Positions 35,059 through 40,693 of a stretch of DNA of 40,693 bases are shown here, piece by piece. The DNA comes from Brumimicrobium salinarum. GTDB lineage: Bacteria; Bacteroidota; Bacteroidia; Flavobacteriales_D; Crocinitomicaceae. The position numbers were made by a program, and so were the translations under genes. The notes beneath the pieces were generated by a model that saw nothing but the letters and a program-made list of their open reading frames with translations, was not told the DNA's origin and did not search any database. The DNA lies in the NCBI RefSeq assembly GCF_002844555.1, contig NZ_PJNI01000021.1:1-40693 (forward strand), in the 5' to 3' direction. Position 1 is the first letter of the stretch. Each line of letters starts with the position of its first letter.

Positions 35059-35758
35059 GTAATAATTTTGCGTCGTGGATTAATTTTGATCTGCTTTCAG
35101 GATCTAGTCCGTCATATAGACCACGAATATGTTGATTTTTATCAATTAATACAAAGTTTGAACTATGTGCAAAACCTCCTGGTGCATTTTCATCTGCATT
35201 TGCAAACAATTGAAATCCATCAATTCCTAAACGATGAGTTGCTGCTTCGTCGCCAGTAAGAAAGTACCAATTCTCAGCAGTTGCATCATGTCTATCTCGA
35301 TATAAGCGCAATCTTGAAGGCGTATCTCGATCGGGATCAATTGAGAAAGAAAGAAAAGTAAGCTCAGTGCGATATTGGGATAAGGAATCTGTTAACTCAC
35401 GCATTGCTTTTGTCATTGGTGGACAAATGGTTGGACAGTAGGAAAAGAAAAAATCGGCAATCCAAATTTGATCATCAATTTCATCAGATGAAAGCATAAT
35501 TGAATCCTGCGTTAGGTACGTCCAAGAAGGAACGGTATGAAAAATGGTGTCACCAACTTTATATTCTTCCGTTTCTTCAAAGGCTATATCATGATGTCCT
35601 ATAAATGGTAAATCAACCTCTTTTGATGTACTTTTTTGATCTTCACACGATACATAAAAAAGAAAAACCAATAAAATGGGTATTACTTTAAGGTTTCTTA
35701 AAATAAAAGGAGTTGAGTTGATATCGAAATTAATCTTGTTCTTTTTCTGCTTTGTCAT
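35045..35758 (-). CDS. SCO1/SenC-family copper chaperone, canonical copy
   Basis: A 237-residue thioredoxin-fold protein that delivers copper to the CuA site of oxidase subunit II or reduces its cysteines. The copper-binding motif C-P-T-I-C (Cys108, Cys112) and the distant histidine in G-F-A-H-S-S-N-F-V-L-I-D (His198) are all present. A hydrophobic N-terminal segment (about 25-37) ends V-S-C, so Cys38 may be lipidated. It overlaps the preceding SCO-like gene by 29 bases, an unusually long overlap within the operon; no later methionine allows a shorter start before the signal. Confidence 0.92.
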   Translation of the reverse strand: MTKQKKNKINFDINSTPFILRNLKVIPILLVFLFYVSCEDQKSTSKEVDLPFIGHHDIAFEETEEYKVGDTIFHTVPSWTYLTQDSIMLSSDEIDDQIWIADFFFSYCPTICPPMTKAMRELTDSLSQYRTELTFLSFSIDPDRDTPSRLRLYRDRHDATAENWYFLTGDEAATHRLGIDGFQLFANADENAPGGFAHSSNFVLIDKNQHIRGLYDGLDPESRSKLIHDAKLLLDGN

Positions 35759-36413
35759 ACTGCTTTTCTAAAAGTGCAACATGTTGTTTGAAATCTCTAA
35801 TCAATCCTTCTTGGTTTCCACGCCTTACTAAACGTAATTGATTTTCCTTATCAACAATAAGCATGGTTTCTAAGAAAGATTTTTTTGCAAAAGCGCTATC
35901 CGAAGTGGTTGAGTATAAGTTTATGCCATTATTTTCAATATCATAAATCTGCTTTGGATCACCAGTTGCTAAATTCCATATCGAAGAGTCATAACCTTCA
36001 ATCATGTCGTTCATCGTAAACAATAATTCATCGAGATTATCTACAGGATTTCCTTTTTCATCAGTAACGATAGAAATAATCTTTACGTGTCCGAGTCCCT
36101 TTTGATTTTTTCTATAATCTTGATAGATCTGTAGATTAAATTTAAAAATATCAATTGCGCACTGTTGCGGACAAGTAGTTTGAAGGGTAGTAAAAAGAGT
36201 TACTTTCCCTTCTTGTGTTTCATTTGTTATGAGTTGACCATCTGCACCTACAAATTCATACTTTGGCATTTCAGCAAACACAGGGAGTTCTTGGAAATTA
36301 TGTCTACATCTCCCCATTGAAATCAAAATAAGCAATATTGCGGGTCCGAAAACCACCAAAATTAAAATAAGGGGCTTCCAGAAGCCCCTTTTTGTATTAT
36401 TTGTTTTATCCAA
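35730..36413 (-). CDS. SCO-like thioredoxin-fold protein lacking the copper-ligand histidine
   Basis: A 227-residue membrane-anchored protein with one N-terminal helix (about 14-32). It keeps the C-P-Q-Q-C pair (Cys81, Cys85) of SCO proteins. In the region where SCO proteins carry the third ligand (H-S-x-x-x-x-L-I-D), this protein has S-F-L-E-T-M-L-I-V-D with no histidine, so it probably cannot bind copper in the usual way. A thiol-disulfide role in preparing CuA cysteines is a reasonable guess. It starts 24 bases after the subunit IV gene. A 22-bp hairpin occupies codons about 8-15. Confidence 0.82.
   Translation of the reverse strand: MDKTNNTKRGFWKPLILILVVFGPAILLILISMGRCRHNFQELPVFAEMPKYEFVGADGQLITNETQEGKVTLFTTLQTTCPQQCAIDIFKFNLQIYQDYRKNQKGLGHVKIISIVTDEKGNPVDNLDELLFTMNDMIEGYDSSIWNLATGDPKQIYDIENNGINLYSTTSDSAFAKKSFLETMLIVDKENQLRLVRRGNQEGLIRDFKQHVALLEKQYDKAEKEQD
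36369..36390. repeat. Strong hairpin inside the start of the second SCO-like gene
   Basis: AAGGGGCTTC and GAAGCCCCTT (10 bp, perfect) are separated by two bases. On the minus strand it begins 23 bases into the coding sequence and is followed by ATTTTAATTTT; on the plus strand it is followed by TTT. It looks like an intrinsic terminator although it lies in coding DNA. Confidence 0.65.
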
Positions 36414-36437
36414 AATAATTAATTTCTATTAAAAGAA

Positions 36438-36794
36438 TTACATACGTGGAAAGAGTGCTGCTCCCTCTGTTAATCCAATAAAAATAAGGTAAATCATAAA
36501 TATAAGATACGGTAAAAGCACAATCCATTTAAGGGTTTTCTTTTCATCGCCAAGGTGCATAAAAGTAAGTACAATATAAGCAGCTTTGATTACAGTTAGC
36601 ACAATAAAAAGTACCTTTACTGTTAACCACATGCTACTACCTTGTTTCACCATAGCACCAAAAAGCACCTCTACAGCTGTAACTATAGATAAGATTAAGG
36701 TTACTTTCCAAATCTTTTTTCTTTGCTTTTTACCTTCCTCTTCTGAGTGATGGTTGTACAAAGAATATTCTATTATGTCGTCTCTTTCTTCCAT
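36438..36794 (-). CDS. Cytochrome c oxidase subunit IV (prokaryotic, CtaF/CyoD-like)
   Basis: A 118-residue protein with three membrane helices (about 27-47, 56-77 and 88-109) after a charged N terminus rich in His, Glu and Lys. The central helix with V-L-T-V-I-K-A-A-Y-I-V-L-T-F-M-H-L-G-D-E is the family hallmark. It is a small accessory subunit that helps assemble the catalytic core. It lies between subunit III (42 bases upstream) and the SCO-like genes in the minus-strand operon. The first methionine is the only suitable start. Confidence 0.9.
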   Translation of the reverse strand: MEERDDIIEYSLYNHHSEEEGKKQRKKIWKVTLILSIVTAVEVLFGAMVKQGSSMWLTVKVLFIVLTVIKAAYIVLTFMHLGDEKKTLKWIVLLPYLIFMIYLIFIGLTEGAALFPRM

Positions 36795-36836
36795 GTTCTA
36801 AAATTTATAATGCGTTAAATTTCTATTTTATCTGAT

Positions 36837-37913
36837 TTATATTAGGTAAAAGAAGGTAAATACAAATACCCAAACTAAATCAACAAAGTGCCAATAAAGA
36901 CCACCTTTTTCAACCATTTCGTAATGTCCTCTTCTGTGGTAAGTACCTTTCAGAACATTTAAGAAGATTACAATATTCAAAATGATTCCTATAGATACGT
37001 GGAAACCGTGAAACCCTGTTACAAAGAAAAAGAAGTGTCCATAAGTTTGCGGTCCATATTCGTTTTCGTCAAGGTTAGCGCCATAAACGACATTACCTTT
37101 TGACAAAGCCTCATAATATAATGAAACAGATCCTTCCTCTTCACTTATTCTCGTGCTTTCATCAGCTGCAGATGATACTGCATGATCATTTCCAGGAACT
37201 TTTACAATTAATTGTAGATCTTGATCGGCTTCCTTATTTACTTTAGCAACGGTTCCATCATGCAATGTAATCATCATTGCACCTGCAGTCCCCGTAAGTT
37301 TTCTTTTTGCTGCTGCATGTTGAAAAGCATGCATTAAATCACCGTCTTCCTGTGTGATATTGTCATTGGTAATTAGAGTTCCAACACCCGCATAATGGGC
37401 TCCTGGACGTACCACTTCAAAGCTTTGGATTTCTCCAAACTTACCCTTTGCTGTTGCAATCGAGCCATCACTTAATTCAACACGACCAAATTTGGTTCCA
37501 TGAATAAAGTGCGACCATTCCCAGGCTTGTGAACCAATAAAAACAAGTCCACCGATAATTGTAGCAAATAACCATTTTGTTACTCCTTTTCTATCCATTC
37601 TGTGTCCTGCTTCAACGGCAAGTACCATCGTAACAGAACTAATTATCAAAATGAAAGTCATCAAAGCAACATAAGCTAAAGGATAACTACCACTCAAAAA
37701 CGGCAATGCGTCGAAAGTTTCTTCTCCAATCGGCCATGCTCCACCATATGAATACCTTGTTAAACCGAAGGCTACAAGAAACCCACCGAATGTTAAGGCA
37801 TCCGATACGAGGAAAAACCACATCATTAACTTACCGTAACTAACGCTAAACGGAGAGGCTTTTCCACCCCAGCTCGCTTCAGCTTTCATCTCATTAGAAG
37901 TGTGTCCAGACAT
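36837..37913 (-). CDS. ctaE: Heme-copper oxidase subunit III, second copy, with soluble insertion
   Basis: A 358-residue subunit III. Helices at about 24-45, 64-88, 102-122 (ending S-Q-A-W-E-W-S-H-F-I), then 288-312 (G-H-F-F-F-F-V-T-G-F-H-G-F-H-V-S-I-G) and 335-356 (W-H-F-V-D-L-V-W-V-F-V-F-T) are typical. About 140 residues (141-284), mostly polar and charged, interrupt the family between the third and fourth helices. I start at MSGHTS (37913); the frame reaches 24 residues further upstream into hydrophobic sequence that overlaps the preceding gene and lacks family similarity. The gap to the upstream paralogue is then 25 bases. Confidence 0.9.
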   Translation of the reverse strand: MSGHTSNEMKAEASWGGKASPFSVSYGKLMMWFFLVSDALTFGGFLVAFGLTRYSYGGAWPIGEETFDALPFLSGSYPLAYVALMTFILIISSVTMVLAVEAGHRMDRKGVTKWLFATIIGGLVFIGSQAWEWSHFIHGTKFGRVELSDGSIATAKGKFGEIQSFEVVRPGAHYAGVGTLITNDNITQEDGDLMHAFQHAAAKRKLTGTAGAMMITLHDGTVAKVNKEADQDLQLIVKVPGNDHAVSSAADESTRISEEEGSVSLYYEALSKGNVVYGANLDENEYGPQTYGHFFFFVTGFHGFHVSIGIILNIVIFLNVLKGTYHRRGHYEMVEKGGLYWHFVDLVWVFVFTFFYLI

Positions 37914-37938
37914 TTTTTTAAAATTGTTTTGTGCGAAT

Positions 37939-38997
37939 TTAATGAATAAAAAGTAAAAATAGTAATAAATAGATCCATAATACACCTAAAAAGTGCCAAA
38001 AGATAGATCCAGCTCCAAGAGAAATCGACATTTTGTAAGCGTTTTCAGCTGTATATGAACGACTTGCCATCACAATCAACATGATTAATCCAGCGACTAC
38101 ATGAAGCAAATGTAAAATGGTTATAACATAAAAATAAGCAGTACTCATATCAGAATTACCTCTTAAAAGCTTATTTTGGAGATTTGCACTTAATGGTTTT
38201 CCCTTGTACATTAGGGTACGCTCCTTATAATCTAGTTCATTTCCGTTATAATACAGTTTAAAATCTTTTCCCATTTCTCCTTGCATGAAGAAATCTGCAC
38301 GGTCATCTTGAATATTTTGCACTAAATACCTCAAACGCTGAAAATCGAGCTCCTCCAATCGTTCTCCATTCGGACGTATAAATTCTCCATCAATAAAACT
38401 TAGGGGTTCACTTTTATAAAGTAAAGTAAAGTTTTCGTAATTGATGTTTTTGTTTTTTAGATCTGATAACTGCTGAACATTAAACTGTGCTGCAAAGGTT
38501 TTGAATGCCTTTTTATCTTCTCCTGTTAGTTGTTCTCCTTTATAGTAATACTGGTTGTTTTCTACAGTCAGATATTCGCCATTTTTCTTTATCTCATAAT
38601 AATCTCCATAGCGCCCATCATCCACAATAATATGTGTCACCCAATGCGCTCCACTTTTAACTAAGGATTTGTATCCCATAAATTGAAAAACACCAAAACC
38701 AATCCCTAACAATAAAGTAACAACAATAAATGCGCGGGCTTTTTTCACATCGCTAGCTTTAGCAGCTTTATTGGCTAAAAACAAGACAATACTACTCAGG
38801 ATAATGATTGCTGTACTGATGAAAAAAGCGGTGGGAATATCTACCTTAACCCAAAAGCTATCACCCATTGAAACAATGTAGGCCGAGGTAAACCCTGCAA
38901 ACATCATCGAAATACTTAAAAGAACCACCCAAACCAAGTTTCTCTTCACTTTAGTCTGGACTTCAATCGGATAGGAATCATCGAAATTCTTTTTCAT
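37939..38997 (-). CDS. ctaE: Heme-copper oxidase subunit III, first copy, with soluble insertion
   Basis: A 352-residue subunit III-like protein. It shows helices at about 20-42, 52-74, 86-106, then 288-312 (F-Y-V-I-T-I-L-H-L-L-H-V-V-A-G-L) and 328-350 (G-S-I-F-W-H-F-L-G-V-L-W-I-Y-L-L-L-F). The H-L-L-H-V and W-H-F-L-G-V-L-W motifs match subunit III. Between the third and fourth helices are about 165 soluble residues (about 118-283) rich in Tyr, Lys and Asp, with recurrent Y-Y-x-G and Y-K-G phrases, unlike the insert of the following copy. Tandem subunit III genes are usual for Bacteroidota oxidase clusters; one copy may be mainly structural. ctaB lies 27 bases upstream. Confidence 0.88.
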   Translation of the reverse strand: MKKNFDDSYPIEVQTKVKRNLVWVVLLSISMMFAGFTSAYIVSMGDSFWVKVDIPTAFFISTAIIILSSIVLFLANKAAKASDVKKARAFIVVTLLLGIGFGVFQFMGYKSLVKSGAHWVTHIIVDDGRYGDYYEIKKNGEYLTVENNQYYYKGEQLTGEDKKAFKTFAAQFNVQQLSDLKNKNINYENFTLLYKSEPLSFIDGEFIRPNGERLEELDFQRLRYLVQNIQDDRADFFMQGEMGKDFKLYYNGNELDYKERTLMYKGKPLSANLQNKLLRGNSDMSTAYFYVITILHLLHVVAGLIMLIVMASRSYTAENAYKMSISLGAGSIFWHFLGVLWIYLLLFLLFIH

Positions 38998-39024
38998 GAC
39001 TTTATATTTTATAATTTGGCATCG

Positions 39025-39894
39025 TTAATTTGAAAAAAAGAAATACTTATCTATTACATAGACAAACTGTATCAAAGGTAAATAAATGAACGATGCGAAC
39101 ATTAATTTTTTTGCGTCTTTATCTGACAATGTGAGATAAAGTTTGTAGGCATATAGAAAAAACAACAAGCCTAATATTGATGCAGCCATAACACTAAAAG
39201 CACCTACAAAGTTTAACACCCATGGAAATAATGTAAAAGGAACAAGTAAGAGAGCAGACAACGCTATTCTAAACGCAGATGTTTTGGACTTTCCAGACCG
39301 TGAAGGCAACAGGTAAAATCCTGCTTTTTGATAATCTTCGTGGGCAACCCAAGCAATGGCCCAGAAATGAGGCAACTGCCAAACAAACTGCACAAAAAAC
39401 AAAGCTCCAGGCATTGCAGAAAACTCATTCGTAACCGCTATTGCACCAAGCATGGGTGGTATTGCACCAGGAAAGGCACCTACAATTACAGACCAAGGAG
39501 TTACTTGTTTAAGTGGTGTATATATAAACGCATAAGAAACATAGGCTGTTAAACCTAAAATCATAGCGTTAAGATTGAGTTGATACAACATCCACGAACC
39601 AACGATTAAAGATAAAACAACTACTGTAACCGCTTCGGCTATATGCATTGATCCTCTTGGTAAAGGCCGCTTTTCTGTTCGCGACATTTTTTTATCCAAG
39701 TTTCTTTCCCAAATCTGATTGCTTCCGTTGCTTGCTGCTGTAACAAGTAAGCCACCAATTAAAAGATAGAATGCCTCTATCCATGTTCCACCTCCTGCAA
39801 ACAAAAAACCTGACAAAGCAGATATGATTACTGAAAATGATAATCTAAACTTGGTAAAAAGTACGTAATCTTTAATTTTAGAACTTGCCCCCAT
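39025..39894 (-). CDS. ctaB: Protoheme IX farnesyltransferase (heme O synthase)
   Basis: A 289-residue UbiA-family prenyltransferase with about nine helices. It attaches a farnesyl group to heme B, making heme O for the oxidase. The first Asp-rich motif reads N-Q-I-W-E-R-N-L-D-K-K-M-S-R-T-E-K-R-P-L-P (about 60-80), with N-x-x-x-E/D spacing and M-x-R-T characteristic of CtaB/CyoE; the second region holds W-V-A-H-E-D-Y-Q-K-A-G-F (about 182-193), the expected acidic loop. It is the first gene of the minus-strand oxidase operon and has a -7 box upstream. ctaA (heme A synthase) is absent, so the heme type of the final oxidase cannot be fixed from this window. Confidence 0.93.
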   Translation of the reverse strand: MGASSKIKDYVLFTKFRLSFSVIISALSGFLFAGGGTWIEAFYLLIGGLLVTAASNGSNQIWERNLDKKMSRTEKRPLPRGSMHIAEAVTVVVLSLIVGSWMLYQLNLNAMILGLTAYVSYAFIYTPLKQVTPWSVIVGAFPGAIPPMLGAIAVTNEFSAMPGALFFVQFVWQLPHFWAIAWVAHEDYQKAGFYLLPSRSGKSKTSAFRIALSALLLVPFTLFPWVLNFVGAFSVMAASILGLLFFLYAYKLYLTLSDKDAKKLMFASFIYLPLIQFVYVIDKYFFFSN

Positions 39895-39931
39895 AATCCA
39901 TCAATCAGGATGTGAAATTAAAATTTTGCTA

Positions 39932-39939
39932 CAAAATTA
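39932..39939 (-). promoter_or_regulatory. Bacteroidota -7 box for the oxidase operon
   Basis: On the minus strand this reads TAATTTTG, a TAnnTTTG match 37 bases before the ctaB ATG. No ideal -33 box is seen. Confidence 0.4.
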
Positions 39940-40246
39940 AGGAATTAACTGACAATTGTAATCTTTATAATGTGAAATGAATGATTTTTCTCAGGAAGTA
40001 ATTACAAAAAAAGATTTCTTTATCCTTTTTCAGGTGTTTTATCCTAATTTTCAATCCTTGTATATATCAAAATAACGATTGAAGAATAGTTCGACTCGTT
40101 CATCCGTTTCTTTGATCTTTCGATAAAATTATTTTTTTGACGCGCCTAGCCCCTCTTTTCCCGATTCTTTTTCGACATGTTTTATTAAAAAATAAAATGC
40201 TTGTTCGCTTGTTTCCCCACGATAATTCTCGATATGTGAAAAATTA

Positions 40247-40283
40247 AAAGACCCTTCGGAGTTTCACTCCATAAGGATGACAG
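40247..40283 (-). repeat. Short interspersed repeat, copy A
   Basis: On the minus strand: CTGTCATCCTTATG, then a GGAGT/ACTCC hairpin, then CCGAAGGGTCTTTT. This resembles the widespread bacterial intergenic repeat of the CTGTCATCCTGA...GAAGGATCT kind and matches copy B in both flanking modules. Confidence 0.5.
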
Positions 40284-40327
40284 ATAATATAAATTACCAA
40301 TTACCTTTTACCCACTTTTCTACTGAA

Positions 40328-40390
40328 CCTGTTATCCTGATGCAAAAACACAAAAACTTGTTTCTTGTTGTTTTCCGAAGGATCTTTTGA
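40328..40390 (+). repeat. Short interspersed repeat, copy B
   Basis: On the plus strand: CCTGTTATCCTGATG, a divergent 30-base middle, then CCGAAGGATCTTTTGA. The outer modules match copy A with a few substitutions, but the orientation is opposite. Confidence 0.45.
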
Positions 40391-40469
40391 TTTTAAGAAC
40401 ACTATTTATTGGGGAAAGTAACGGATAAACATTAAAAATAATAATCCATTCAAGCCAGAGAAGAATTTT

Positions 40470-40693
40470 CTAATTTAATTTTCTACCATAAAGTTTATGA
40501 GAGACTGTTTCAGTGGAGAAACCAGTGGTGTATTCTAGGTGAAAATTATTATCTATATCTAAAATACAATTTCGTATATTTATATGGTCACAATCAGACG
40601 CTGGCCCTCCCCAATTTGAAAAAATACCTCTTCTAAAGGCCCTATAATTCCGCGCCATGGCATTATCATAACCCACACAGTTACTTCCGTTGC
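40470..40693 (-). CDS. C-terminal part of an unrecognised protein, cut by the window edge
   Basis: A minus-strand frame with no stop codon up to the right edge and a TAG at 40470-40472; at least 73 residues are visible. An internal GTG at 40676 could serve as start, but the open frame beyond it (N-G-S-N-C before V-G-Y-D-N) suggests the gene continues outside the window. The sequence is polar with several Cys, Asn and Asp residues (S-D-C-D-H-I-N-I-R-N-C-I-L-D-I-D), slightly reminiscent of secreted beta-helix repeats, but I cannot assign a family. No typical T9SS sorting tail is seen. Confidence 0.45.
   Translation of the reverse strand, partial: NGSNCVGYDNAMARNYRAFRRGIFSNWGGPASDCDHINIRNCILDIDNNFHLEYTTGFSTETVSHKLYGRKLN

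Larger units (their letters stand above)
39895..40469. other. Intergenic region without genes, with facing short repeats
   Basis: About 575 bases between the ctaB start and the end of the truncated edge gene. No coding frame is convincing. It holds the -7 box for ctaB, an AT hairpin TTTTATT/AATAAAA near 40181-40197, and two divergently oriented copies of a repeat at 40247-40283 and 40328-40390. Confidence 0.6.

Noticed and set aside
40470-40676. Treating the edge frame as a complete 68-residue gene starting at GTG
   Set aside because: The frame stays open beyond that codon to the window edge, so a partial gene is the safer reading.

Overview
The window comes from an AT-rich bacterial chromosome of the phylum Bacteroidota, most likely order Flavobacteriales. 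Support comes from several promoters of the Bacteroidota type (TTG/TTTG, 17-21 bases, TAnnTTTG), many short-signal lipoproteins, a DUF4837 protein, a DUF4377-META lipoprotein, and a cytochrome oxidase cluster with two subunit III genes and two SCO proteins, a layout I associate with this phylum. I cannot name genus or species. I see no tRNA, rRNA, CRISPR array, transposase, phage gene or recognisable defence system. This is mostly a core-genome stretch.

Layout. Bases 1-358 are non-coding and rich in inverted repeats. A minus-strand S13 D-Ala-D-Ala carboxypeptidase (359-1831) diverges from a plus-strand surface-polysaccharide operon (1871-9630): glutamine-dependent asparagine synthase, GT4 glycosyltransferase, Wza-like export lipoprotein, Wzc-like tyrosine kinase, rfbC, and a WecA/MraY-like sugar-phosphate transferase. 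Flippase, polymerase and the other rhamnose genes are not here. Next come a lytic transglycosylase lipoprotein, uvrA, a LOG-family nucleotide hydrolase and a DUF4377-META-META lipoprotein. The last converges on a minus-strand flavoprotein across one shared terminator.

From 16616 a plus-strand block runs tatA, gatA, a LysM transglycosylase (apparently frameshifted) and a DUF4837 lipoprotein. The rimP-nusA-infB operon (21127-25756) has its own promoter and a terminator-like hairpin in its leader. A lipoprotein/TPR pair (26047-28393) and a beta-oxidation operon (MarR, fadN-type fusion, fadA; 28458-32603) end at a strong terminator. A 560-base non-coding stretch, part of which could fold as a three-way-junction RNA, separates these from the minus-strand genes.

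The right part holds a MscS channel (minus), a 48-residue Pmp3/YqaE protein (plus) and a minus-strand respiratory operon read from 39894 down to 34522: ctaB, two subunit III genes, subunit IV, two SCO-like proteins and a DUF420 protein. Together these make heme O, supply oxidase subunits and probably handle copper insertion and maturation; catalytic subunits I and II lie outside. The last 575 bases before a truncated unknown gene at the right edge are non-coding and contain two facing copies of a short repeat.

I did not find a convincing wholly new system. The best leads are the displaced second LysM domain, the rimP leader hairpin, the candidate structured RNA at 32834-32934, and the unrelated-looking soluble insertions in the two oxidase subunit III paralogues.
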